From: Pseudomonadota bacterium
GTDB taxonomy: Bacteria > Pseudomonadota > Alphaproteobacteria > Dongiales > Dongiaceae
Direction of reading: 5' to 3'
Assembly: GCA_021792365.1 (NCBI GenBank)
Contig: JAJYUT010000002.1
Coordinates: 578,313 to 642,312 of the forward strand
DNA: 64,000 nucleotides
How positions within the stretch are numbered: position 1 is the stretch's first letter; each line of letters starts with the position of its first letter. Below the pieces are notes generated by a model. The model ran no database searches. It was given only the letters and a program-made list of their open reading frames with translations, and was not told where the DNA came from. The position numbers and the translations under genes were made by a program. This document shows positions 9,237 through 17,114 of the stretch, piece by piece.

Positions 9237-10132
9237 CAGAACACCCGTCCGCGGAACAGGCCGGTCGGCCGCCAGATCAGCATGATGACCATGACCGAGA
9301 ACGCCACGGCCGGCTTGTAGCCGGGCGCGACGAAAGGCTGGTCGGAGAACCAGGGATAGGTCGCAAGCTCCTGGCAGAGACCGATGGCGAGCCCGCCGGC
9401 CACCGCGCCATACGGCCGCCCAATCCCGCCCAGCACCGCCGCCGCGAACAAGGGCAGCAGCAGGTCCCAGCCCATGTTGGGATGCACCTTGGTCTGGATG
9501 CCAATGAAGACGCCGCCGGCCGCCGCAAGCCCCGCCCCGATGATCCAGGTCCAGCGCACCACCTGCTCCACATTGATGCCACTGACGCGCGCGAGGTCTG
9601 GGTCGTCGCTGACCGCGCGCATCGCCTTGCCCAGCCGCGTGCGGCTGAGGAACAGGTGCAGCGCGACGACCAGCGCCGCCGTCACCAGCACGATCGTCAC
9701 CTGGCGCGGCGCGATCTTCAGCATCCCGAACTCCATCGGGAAGCGGATGCCGATGTCGTAGGTTTTAACGTCAACGCCCCAGATGAGCTGGATCGCCGAG
9801 CGCAGCATCAGCATCACGCCGAAGGAGGCGATGACCGTCACGATTCCCGCCGAGCGCCGGAACGGCTTGTAGAAGGCGCGGTCCAACGCCAGCGCCACGA
9901 TCGCCGTGCCAACCACCGCGATCGGCAGCGCCGCATAAGGGCTCCAGCCGAGGCTCGCCGTGAAGATGATCGCGAGATAGGCTCCGAGCGTCATCATGTC
10001 GCCATGCGCGAAATGCGCAAAGCGCAGGATCCCGAACAGCAACGAGATACCGATCGCCCCGAGCGCATAGATGCATCCGACCACCAGTCCCGGCAGCAGA
10101 TAGAGATTGATGAAGTCGCTGAGGGCTGCCAC
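9236..10132 (-). CDS. livH: Liv-type ABC transporter permease, LivH family
   Basis: A 298-residue polytopic permease with the family motif ILRFAHFAHGDMMTLGAY and the loop GKAMRAVSDDPDLARVSGIN. I placed the start at the GTG at 10132, which follows a GGGTGGA stretch and overlaps the end of livF. The GTG at 10141 is the alternative. It forms the heterodimeric membrane pore with LivM. Upstream in-frame codons would be inside livF and are not needed. Confidence 0.85.
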   Translation of the reverse strand: MAALSDFINLYLLPGLVVGCIYALGAIGISLLFGILRFAHFAHGDMMTLGAYLAIIFTASLGWSPYAALPIAVVGTAIVALALDRAFYKPFRRSAGIVTVIASFGVMLMLRSAIQLIWGVDVKTYDIGIRFPMEFGMLKIAPRQVTIVLVTAALVVALHLFLSRTRLGKAMRAVSDDPDLARVSGINVEQVVRWTWIIGAGLAAAGGVFIGIQTKVHPNMGWDLLLPLFAAAVLGGIGRPYGAVAGGLAIGLCQELATYPWFSDQPFVAPGYKPAVAFSVMVIMLIWRPTGLFRGRVF

Positions 10133-10133
10133 G

Positions 10134-10838
10134 TCATCCACCCAGGAACGATTCCGCGACTTCGCGGTTGGCCAGCAGGTTGGCCGCGCTGTCGGTGAAA
10201 CGGTTGCGGCCCGTGGCGAGCACGTAGCCGAGATGGCCGATGGCGAGCGCCTGCTTGGCGTTCTGCTCCACCAGCAGGACACCGACGCCGCTCTGATTGA
10301 TGGCGACGATGCGATCGAAGATCTGGTCCATGTAGAGCGGCGACAGGCCGGCCGTCGGCTCGTCCAGCATCAGCAGCCTGGGCTCCAGCATCAGGGCCCG
10401 GCCCATCGCCACCATCTGCCGCTGCCCGCCGGACAGCTCGCCCGCGGCTTGCTTCAGCTTCTCGCGCAGCGGCGGGAACAGCGCCAGCACCGCCTCGATG
10501 CGGCGCGCGATGTCGCCGGGCTTCAGAAACGCGCCCATCTCGAGGTTCTCGCGAACGCTCAGCGATCGAAAGACGTTGCGCTCCTGCGGCACATAGGCGA
10601 TGCCGCGCGCCACCAGCTTGTCGGCCGGCAGCCGTGTGACATCGTCGCCCTGGAACAGCACGCGTCCTTCGCGGACCTGTGCCAGGCCGAAGAGCGCCTT
10701 CATCGCCGTCGACTTGCCGGCGCCGTTCGGCCCCACGATGACGGAGATCTTCCCCGGCTCTACTGCGATGTCGACGCCGTTCAGGATGTCGACCGCGCCA
10801 TAGCCCGCCACCAGCTTCTGGATTTGAAGCAGGCTCAT
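10134..10838 (-). CDS. livF: Liv-type ABC transporter ATPase, LivF family
   Basis: A 234-residue ATPase with Walker A GPNGAGKST (36-44), Q-loop VPQERNVF, signature LSGGQRQM and Walker B LLMLDEPTAGLSP. It energises the LivH/LivM pore together with LivG. The ATG at 10838 overlaps the livG stop codon by four bases (ATGA). An open frame continues far upstream inside livG, but those extra residues have no homology to the family. Confidence 0.9.
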   Translation of the reverse strand: MSLLQIQKLVAGYGAVDILNGVDIAVEPGKISVIVGPNGAGKSTAMKALFGLAQVREGRVLFQGDDVTRLPADKLVARGIAYVPQERNVFRSLSVRENLEMGAFLKPGDIARRIEAVLALFPPLREKLKQAAGELSGGQRQMVAMGRALMLEPRLLMLDEPTAGLSPLYMDQIFDRIVAINQSGVGVLLVEQNAKQALAIGHLGYVLATGRNRFTDSAANLLANREVAESFLGG

Positions 10839-11620
10839 CGCCGCGCCTGCGCCGCGGTCTTCTGGCGCCGCGTGCCGAGATAGGCTTCGATCACCGCCTC
10901 GTTGCGGCGGATCTCCGCCATCGTGCCCTGCGTCAGGACGCGCCCCTCCGCCATCACGATCACCGGATCGCACAGCCGCGCGATCAGGTCCATGTCGTGC
11001 TCGATGACGAAGAAGGTGTAGCCATGATCGCGGTTGAGCCGCTCGATCTCGCCTGCCAGTTCGCCCAGCAGCGTGCGGTTGACGCCGGCGCCCAGTTCGT
11101 CCAGCAGCACGACCTTGGGCTGGATCATCATGGTGCGACCAAGCTCCAGCAGCTTCTTCTGGCCGCCGGAGAGATTGCCGGCGTATTCGCGCTCGAGATG
11201 GGTCAGGCGGAGCTGCTCCAGCACTTCGCGCGCCCGCACGCGCAGGCCCCGCTCCTCCTCGATGACCTTGCGCCATGCGAACCAGGCGCGGAACAGGCTC
11301 TCCCCGGATTGCTTCGGCGGGACGGCCAGCAGGTTCTCGATCACCGTCATGCGCGAGAATTCCTGCGCGATCTGGAAGGTGCGCGCGAGTCCGCGATGGA
11401 ACAGGCGATGAGCGGGCCAGCCGGTGACATCCTCGCCATCCAGCAGGACACGGCCGGCGCTGGGCGGAAACAGTCCCGCGATGATGTTGAACAGGGTCGA
11501 TTTGCCGGCGCCGTTCGGCCCGATCAGGCCCGTGACCGAGCCGCGCACGACCTCCAGCGAGCAGTCATCCACCGCACGGATGCCGCCGAAGCTCTTGCTG
11601 ATATGCTCGACCTTGATCAT
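10835..11620 (-). CDS. livG: Liv-type ABC transporter ATPase, LivG family
   Basis: A 261-residue ATPase with Walker A GPNGAGKST (34-42), signature NLSGGQKKLLEL and Walker B VVLLDELGAG, where most relatives read DEPAAG. The insertion between Walker A and the signature, typical of LivG, is present. It begins 41 bases after the aldolase/SDR fusion gene and leads the four transporter genes G-F-H-M. No periplasmic binding protein is found in the operon or elsewhere in the window for this transporter. Confidence 0.9.
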   Translation of the reverse strand: MIKVEHISKSFGGIRAVDDCSLEVVRGSVTGLIGPNGAGKSTLFNIIAGLFPPSAGRVLLDGEDVTGWPAHRLFHRGLARTFQIAQEFSRMTVIENLLAVPPKQSGESLFRAWFAWRKVIEEERGLRVRAREVLEQLRLTHLEREYAGNLSGGQKKLLELGRTMMIQPKVVLLDELGAGVNRTLLGELAGEIERLNRDHGYTFFVIEHDMDLIARLCDPVIVMAEGRVLTQGTMAEIRRNEAVIEAYLGTRRQKTAAQARR

Positions 11621-11661
11621 GCCTCGCGCGCCGCGTGGCGCGCCCCCAAGTGGCCCATCGT

Positions 11662-13158
11662 CTAGAGGCGCGCCGCGGGCAGATAGTTCGCGAACTCCCG
11701 TTCCACCGCCTTCGGATCCCCGCTCAGCCCGTAGAATACACCGGCCGCCATGTCGCCGGGATAGATCTCGTCCGCATGCCGGCGCAGCCCGTCGACGATC
11801 GCGGCCGCGACATAGTCCGGCTGGATCTTCGGCACGTTGACGCCGGCGGTCATGTCGGTCTCGACCGCGCCGGGCAGCACGCCCATCACGTGCGTACCCT
11901 GCGCCTTCAGCTCCGCCCGCAAGGCCTGGGTCAGGCTGTAGAGCGCCGCCTTGGAAGCGCACAGCGAGCCCATCAAAGGCAGGTTCACGTGCGAGAGGAT
12001 GGAGAGCATGTTGACGATCGCGCCACCGCCATTCGCCTTCAGGATCGGCTGGAAGGCGCGGCACATCGCCAGCGTGCCGAAATAGTTCACCTCCATCTCG
12101 CGCCGCGCATTCTCGGTGCTCTCGATCGCGAGCAACGGCGTGTTGAAGTTGACGCCGGCATTGTTGACCAGCAGCGTGACGTCCTTGGCCGCACGCGCCG
12201 CGGCGGCGATCTGCTCGCTGTTGGTGACATCGATCTCGATCGGGTGAAGCTTGTCCGGCGCTTCGCCAATGAGGGCCTTCATGAGGTCCAGCTTGCGCGC
12301 ACCGACATAGACCTTCTTCGCGCCGGCCTTCAGCAAGGCCCGCACCGTCTCCGGCCCGATGCCGCGGCTGCAGCCCGTCACCAGCGCGACCGAGCCATCG
12401 ATCAGGTCCTTGCCAGACGCGTCCGCATAACGCCGGATGCGCGCCTTGGATGGCGTCTGCACCAGGTCCTGGTCATAGGCCAGCACCGCGAGCTGAAAGC
12501 CCTGCCGGTGCCGGTCGAGCGCCATCGTCTCGCCGAGCGTGAACAGGCCGCAACTCTTGCCGGCAGCGCGGGCCGCTTTCAGCACAGACTGCATCGCAGC
12601 CTCGTGCTTGGGCCCGAAATCGGGGAACGTGCCCATCGACAGGGACAGGTCGAACGGACCGATGAACAGCATGTCGATGCCCGGCACCGCCGCGATGGCG
12701 GCGGCGTTCTCGACTCCCTCCGTGGTCTCGATCATCGCGGCGATGAAAATGGCGTCGTTGGTCTTGGGCACCATCGCCTTGGCATCGATCACCGACCGGA
12801 TGCCTCCGGAGGAGCGCCGACCCTGCGGCGGATACTTGGCGGCCGAGACGATGCGTGCGGCCTGTTCGGCGCTCTCCACCACCGGGACGATGATGCCGAG
12901 CGCACCGCTATCCAGCGCAGAACCGATCGCGAAATAGGAATCATCCTGTGTGCGGACCAACGGCGTCGCCTTGTCGCGAACCATGCCGATCGCGGACTCC
13001 AGTGCCGGCCGGGTCCACAGGCCATGCTGCAGGTCGAAGATGATGGCGTCCGCACCCTCTTCGACCATCAGCTCCGCGATCACGGGCGCACCCAGCGTCG
13101 TCCACATCGCGCCGACCGAGCCGCCGGCACGCAGTTTCGTAAGGACCGGATTCTCCAT
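11662..13158 (-). CDS. fusion of HpcH/HpaI-type aldolase and short-chain dehydrogenase-like domain
   Basis: A 498-residue single frame with two domains that are normally separate proteins. Residues 1-250 are an HpcH/HpaI class II aldolase. His45 (DLQHG), Arg69, the metal ligand Glu144 (MIET) and the metal ligand Asp170 (IGPFDLS) are all in place, so retro-aldol cleavage or condensation with a pyruvate-like enolate is plausible. Residues 254-498 are a Rossmann SDR: TGCSRGIG at 261-268 and NNAG at 332-335. Where SDRs have YxxSK this one has LCASK, so the catalytic Tyr is Leu399 while Lys403 is kept. It starts 5 bases after the preceding gene. The aldolase half looks active; redox catalysis by the other half is doubtful. 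Substrate unknown. Confidence 0.88.
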   Translation of the reverse strand: MENPVLTKLRAGGSVGAMWTTLGAPVIAELMVEEGADAIIFDLQHGLWTRPALESAIGMVRDKATPLVRTQDDSYFAIGSALDSGALGIIVPVVESAEQAARIVSAAKYPPQGRRSSGGIRSVIDAKAMVPKTNDAIFIAAMIETTEGVENAAAIAAVPGIDMLFIGPFDLSLSMGTFPDFGPKHEAAMQSVLKAARAAGKSCGLFTLGETMALDRHRQGFQLAVLAYDQDLVQTPSKARIRRYADASGKDLIDGSVALVTGCSRGIGPETVRALLKAGAKKVYVGARKLDLMKALIGEAPDKLHPIEIDVTNSEQIAAAARAAKDVTLLVNNAGVNFNTPLLAIESTENARREMEVNYFGTLAMCRAFQPILKANGGGAIVNMLSILSHVNLPLMGSLCASKAALYSLTQALRAELKAQGTHVMGVLPGAVETDMTAGVNVPKIQPDYVAAAIVDGLRRHADEIYPGDMAAGVFYGLSGDPKAVEREFANYLPAARL

Positions 13159-13163
13159 GTTCG

Positions 13164-14396
13164 TCAGACCTTGCCGGCGCTTTCCGCCCAGCGCTTCATC
13201 AGCGTGTTCGAGGTCAGCGTCTCGTCCAGCAGCTTCTTGCCGCTCTCGATGCCCGCCACCGGCAGCTTCTCCGTGTCGATCAGGCCGATCTGCGCCAGCA
13301 CAGAGGCCTGATCCCAATAGATGTGCTCGTGGTAGATCTTGTTGCCGCGGAAGCAGACGATGGCGACCAGCGGCACCTCGACGTATTTGCCGGTCGGCGC
13401 GACGCCGGGCAGCATCCAGTCGATCTCGCGATCATGGGTGAAGCAGAACAGCATCTCGTCCACCACGCGGTCGGCGCCGATGGTGCGCGAGACCGGGATG
13501 AGCTTGGTGTCCGCCGGATTGCCGCTGACGAAATGATGCTGGTAGAAGCGCGCCAGCTCCTGCTGGCCGACGCCTCCCGTCATGGTCGGGATATGGTTGA
13601 CATAGGGCTCGGCGACCATCGTCTTCATGGTGGCCGCGACATCGCGCGTACCGAACTCGTATTCGCAATGCTTGTCCCAAAGGGCCGATAAATCGTATTT
13701 CGGCCCCATTACCCGCCGGAACAGAGCGATCGAGCGCGAATGCGCCAGGTTCGACGCCGGCTTGTTGTAGTGTTCGCCCACGGTGCGGGCGAAGGCGTGA
13801 TCCTGGCCGGGATAGGTGTAGGTCTCGACCTCCGGCCGATTGGCGAAGGCCGCCTTGATCTGCTCCTGCGCTTCCTTCGGAACGTATTTGTCCTCGCCTG
13901 CGATGTGCAAGACCATCGGGCAGCGGATCTTGTCCTTCTCGTTGAGATGCCCTTCGATCCCGACCCCATAATAGCCGACCGCGCAATCGACGCCCGCGCG
14001 GGCCGCGGCGAGATAGGCCAGCTTGCCGCCCAGGCAATGGCCGAGCGCGCCGACCTTGCCGGTGCATTCCGGCCGGCCGCGCAGCGTCTGCACGGTCGCG
14101 GCGATATCCTTCACGCCCGCATCCAGGTCGAAATTCTGGAAGAACCCGAAGCCCTTCTGCCATTCCTCGGGCGAGTAGCCCATGTCGACCATCGGCTCCA
14201 TGCGCCAGAACAGGTCCGGCGCCAGCACGACGTAGCCTTCCTCGGCATAAAGGTCGGCGACCTCGCGCACATAGCCATTGACCCCGAAAATCTCCTGGCA
14301 CAGCACGATGCCCGGGCCGCGGCCGCTGGCCGGCACCGTCATATAGGCCTTGAACCGGCCGCCATCGGCGGACGTGATTTCGATGTAGCTTCCCAT
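13164..14396 (-). CDS. fusion of dienelactone hydrolase and SnoaL-like domain
   Basis: A 410-residue protein. Residues 1-235 are an alpha/beta hydrolase of the dienelactone hydrolase family: Glu35 in LCQEIFGVN, nucleophile Cys121 in GHCLGG, Asp169 in AGEDKYV and His200 in GQDHAF. This Cys-Asp-His triad is the carboxymethylenebutenolidase type. Residues 240-400 are an NTF2-fold SnoaL-like domain, a fold that includes cyclases, isomerases and hydratases. The start at 14396 is the ATG directly before the family N-terminus. It is the first gene of the operon that continues through the aldolase/SDR fusion, the Liv transporter and the nucleoside hydrolase. A lactone- or ester-opening step in an unknown catabolic route is inferred. 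Confidence 0.87.
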   Translation of the reverse strand: MGSYIEITSADGGRFKAYMTVPASGRGPGIVLCQEIFGVNGYVREVADLYAEEGYVVLAPDLFWRMEPMVDMGYSPEEWQKGFGFFQNFDLDAGVKDIAATVQTLRGRPECTGKVGALGHCLGGKLAYLAAARAGVDCAVGYYGVGIEGHLNEKDKIRCPMVLHIAGEDKYVPKEAQEQIKAAFANRPEVETYTYPGQDHAFARTVGEHYNKPASNLAHSRSIALFRRVMGPKYDLSALWDKHCEYEFGTRDVAATMKTMVAEPYVNHIPTMTGGVGQQELARFYQHHFVSGNPADTKLIPVSRTIGADRVVDEMLFCFTHDREIDWMLPGVAPTGKYVEVPLVAIVCFRGNKIYHEHIYWDQASVLAQIGLIDTEKLPVAGIESGKKLLDETLTSNTLMKRWAESAGKV

Positions 14397-14516
14397 GGAT
14401 ACGCTCCCCAGACCCGCCCGCTTTCGGGGCATTTTCAGCTGCACCCTAGCCGCAAGAACGGGGGCAAGTAAACCGGTATGGACCGCCGGTCGCGAGCGCT
14501 GCCCCTTGCAGATTCT

Positions 14517-14613
14517 GTCACCCCAGCCTTGAGCCGGGGTCCATTTGGCAGTCGCACGTGCAGCGGACAAATGGACCCCGGATCGCGCCGCTACGCGGCT
14601 TGTCCGGGGTGAC
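14517..14613. repeat. intergenic palindromic repeat, copy 1
   Basis: An imperfect inverted repeat of about 97 bases. The outer arms are GTCACCCC and GGGGTGAC, and the inner arms GGGGTCCATTT (14536) and AAATGGACCCC (14569). Each half can also fold on itself through CCCC/GGGG runs. This is the style of intergenic REP-like element common in alphaproteobacteria. It lies between the operon promoter at 14396 and the end of the dehydrogenase gene at 14651. Confidence 0.75.
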
Positions 14614-14650
14614 GGAAGAGCGTGCTGTTGGCGAGTGACGATGCCGCGCG

Positions 14651-17089
14651 CTACATTTTCAACCGCTCGCCCTTCGGGTCGTAGAACGGCTTCAGGCTGG
14701 GCCGCGCCGGCACCATCTTGTCCGCAACCTGGATCTCGAACTTGGAGGCCTCGAGCAGCGCCTGGTCGACGCCCTCCGGGTGCCGGACATAGCCCATGCC
14801 GATCGCGCAATTCTGGGTGAAGCTGTAGCCGGCCGAGGTCATGTAGCCGACGTTGCGGCCATTCATGAAGATTGGCTCGTTGTGATACAGCAGCGGCTGC
14901 GGGTCCTGTAGCGCAAACTGGACCAGCCGTTTGGTGAGCCGCTTGCCCTTCTCCGCCGCCACCGCCTCGCGCCCGATGAAGGGCACCGTCTTGTCCATCG
15001 CGCACAGAAAGGCGAGCCCGGATTCGTGCGGCGTATCGTCCGGGCTGATGTCGTGGCCCCAATGCCGGTACGCCTTCTCCAGGCGCAGGAAGTTCATTGC
15101 GTGCATGCCGGCGGGCTTGAGGCCGAACTCCTTGCCGGCCTCCAGCAGCAGGTCCAACGCGCCCGGCGCGTAGTCGCTCGGCAGATAAAGCTCCCAGCCG
15201 AGCTCGCCGACATAGGAAATGCGCAGCGCGAGCGCCCTGGTCCAGCCGAACTCGATCTCCTTGGCCGTGCCGAATGGATAGGCTTCGTTCGAGAGATCGG
15301 CGCTGGTCAGCTTCGAGAGCAGCTTGCGGCTGTTCGGCCCCATGACACCAAGCACGGCGTAGAGGTTGCTGACGTCCTCCAGCTTAACGTCGGCGCCGCG
15401 TCCGATGTTGCTCTTCAGGTAATGCCAGTCGCGCGTCGCGGTCGCGACGGCTGTCACCACCAGGAACCGGTCTTCCGCCAGCCTCGTGACGGTGAGATCC
15501 GCCTCGATCCTGCCGTTCTTGTTCAGCCATTGGGTATAGGTGGCGCGGCCCAGCCGGCTGATGTCAGCGCAGGAGATCCGCTGCAGCTCGCGCTCCGCAT
15601 CCTTGCCGGTCACCAGGAACTTGGCGAAAGAGCTCTGGTCGAAGAAGCCGACGTTGCTGCGCACGTTGCGGCACTCCTCGCCGCAATACTCGAACCAGTT
15701 CTGCCGACCGTACGAGTATTGATAGACCGGCTCGACGCCCTTTGGCGCGTACCAGTTCGGCCGCTCATAGCCCGCGACTTCGCCGAAGCACGCGCCCAGC
15801 TCCTGCTCCTTCGCATAGAATGGCGACTTGCGGATGCCGCGCGAGGTCTCGAATTGGCGGTACGGCCAATGCATCGCATAGAGCAGCCCGAGCGCTTCCG
15901 ACACGCGCGGCACCAGGAATGACTTGGCGCTGTGATGCGGGGAGAAGCGGCGGATATCGACGTCCCACAAGTCAAACGGCGGCTCACCTTCCGCGATCCA
16001 GTGCGCCAGCGCCCAACCGACGCCGCCGCCCGACTGGATGCCGATCGAGTTGAAGCCCGCCGCCACGAAAAAGTTCTTCAGCGTGGGCGCCTCGCCCAGC
16101 ACGTAGCGCTGATCGGCGGTGAAGCTCTCCGGTCCGTTGAAGAACTTGCGGATGCCGACCTTCTGCAGGCTCGGCACGCGGTGCATCGCGCCCTCGAGGA
16201 TCGGCGCGAAATGATCGAAATCCTCCGGCAGCTCGTCGAAGCAGAAATCCTCCGGGATGCCCTCGACGCCCCAGGGCTTGGCTTTCGGCTCGAAGGCGCC
16301 GAGCAGCAGCTTGCCCGCATCCTCCTTGTAGTAGGCGCAGGCATCCATGTCGCGCATGATCGGCAGGTCCGGCGTCATTCCCTCCATCGGCTCCGTGACG
16401 ATGTAGAAATGCTCGCAGGCCTGGAGCGGGATGTTGACTCCCACCTGCTCGCCGACCGCCCGCGCCCACATGCCGCCGCAATTGACGACGTACTCGCAGG
16501 CGATCGTCCCCTGCTCCGTCTCGACCCCGGTGACGCGGCCGTCCTCGGTCAGCACGCGGCTGACGTTGGTGTCCTCGAAGATCCGGACCCCGCCCATGCG
16601 CGCGCCGCGCGCCAGCGCCATGGTCACGTCGGCCGGGTTGCACTTGCCGTCCTTCGGGTACCAGATGGCGCCGATCACGTCATCGACGTTCATCAGCGGC
16701 CATTTCTTCTTGACCTCCTGCGGCCCGATCGCCTCGGCGATCACGTCGAAGCCGCGCGTCATGGCCGCGCCGCGCAGCAATTCCTCCCAGCGTTCCTTGT
16801 TGGTCGCGATCGAGAGGCTGCCCGGCTGCACGAACCCTGTCGCCTGCCCCGTCTCCTTCTCGAGATTGGTATAGAGATCGACGGTGTATTTCGCGAGCCG
16901 CGTCAGGTTCGCCGTATAGAGCGAGGCGCGCACCAGGCCGGCCGCGTGCCAGGTCGTGCCGCTGGTCAGCTTCTTGCGCTCCAGCAGGACGACGTCCTTC
17001 CAGCCGAGCTTCGCCAAGTGATAGGCCACGGAGCAGCCGGCGATCCCGCCGCCGATGATGACGACCCGCGCCTGCGATGGAAGTGCCAT
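14651..17089 (-). CDS. dimethylglycine/sarcosine dehydrogenase family, FAD + GcvT domains (copy 1)
   Basis: An 812-residue two-part enzyme. The N-terminal half is an FAD-dependent amine oxidase (DAO fold). The dinucleotide motif IGGGIAGC is near residue 12, and TWHAAG contains His48, which aligns with the histidine that carries covalent FAD in dimethylglycine dehydrogenase. From about residue 430 the protein is a GcvT-type aminomethyltransferase, the part that binds tetrahydrofolate and captures the released one-carbon unit. Predicted reaction: oxidative N-demethylation of a methylated glycine-like amine. A second paralogue follows 25 bases upstream and an MttB homologue beyond that. The true substrate is unproven. 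Confidence 0.88.
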   Translation of the reverse strand: MALPSQARVVIIGGGIAGCSVAYHLAKLGWKDVVLLERKKLTSGTTWHAAGLVRASLYTANLTRLAKYTVDLYTNLEKETGQATGFVQPGSLSIATNKERWEELLRGAAMTRGFDVIAEAIGPQEVKKKWPLMNVDDVIGAIWYPKDGKCNPADVTMALARGARMGGVRIFEDTNVSRVLTEDGRVTGVETEQGTIACEYVVNCGGMWARAVGEQVGVNIPLQACEHFYIVTEPMEGMTPDLPIMRDMDACAYYKEDAGKLLLGAFEPKAKPWGVEGIPEDFCFDELPEDFDHFAPILEGAMHRVPSLQKVGIRKFFNGPESFTADQRYVLGEAPTLKNFFVAAGFNSIGIQSGGGVGWALAHWIAEGEPPFDLWDVDIRRFSPHHSAKSFLVPRVSEALGLLYAMHWPYRQFETSRGIRKSPFYAKEQELGACFGEVAGYERPNWYAPKGVEPVYQYSYGRQNWFEYCGEECRNVRSNVGFFDQSSFAKFLVTGKDAERELQRISCADISRLGRATYTQWLNKNGRIEADLTVTRLAEDRFLVVTAVATATRDWHYLKSNIGRGADVKLEDVSNLYAVLGVMGPNSRKLLSKLTSADLSNEAYPFGTAKEIEFGWTRALALRISYVGELGWELYLPSDYAPGALDLLLEAGKEFGLKPAGMHAMNFLRLEKAYRHWGHDISPDDTPHESGLAFLCAMDKTVPFIGREAVAAEKGKRLTKRLVQFALQDPQPLLYHNEPIFMNGRNVGYMTSAGYSFTQNCAIGMGYVRHPEGVDQALLEASKFEIQVADKMVPARPSLKPFYDPKGERLKM

Positions 17090-17114
17090 TCTTCAAGTCC
17101 CCATATTCAAGATT

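Noticed and set aside
10141-10282. longer N-terminus for livH starting at 10282
   Set aside because: The extra residues lie inside livF and have no similarity to LivH; the transporter part begins near 10132.
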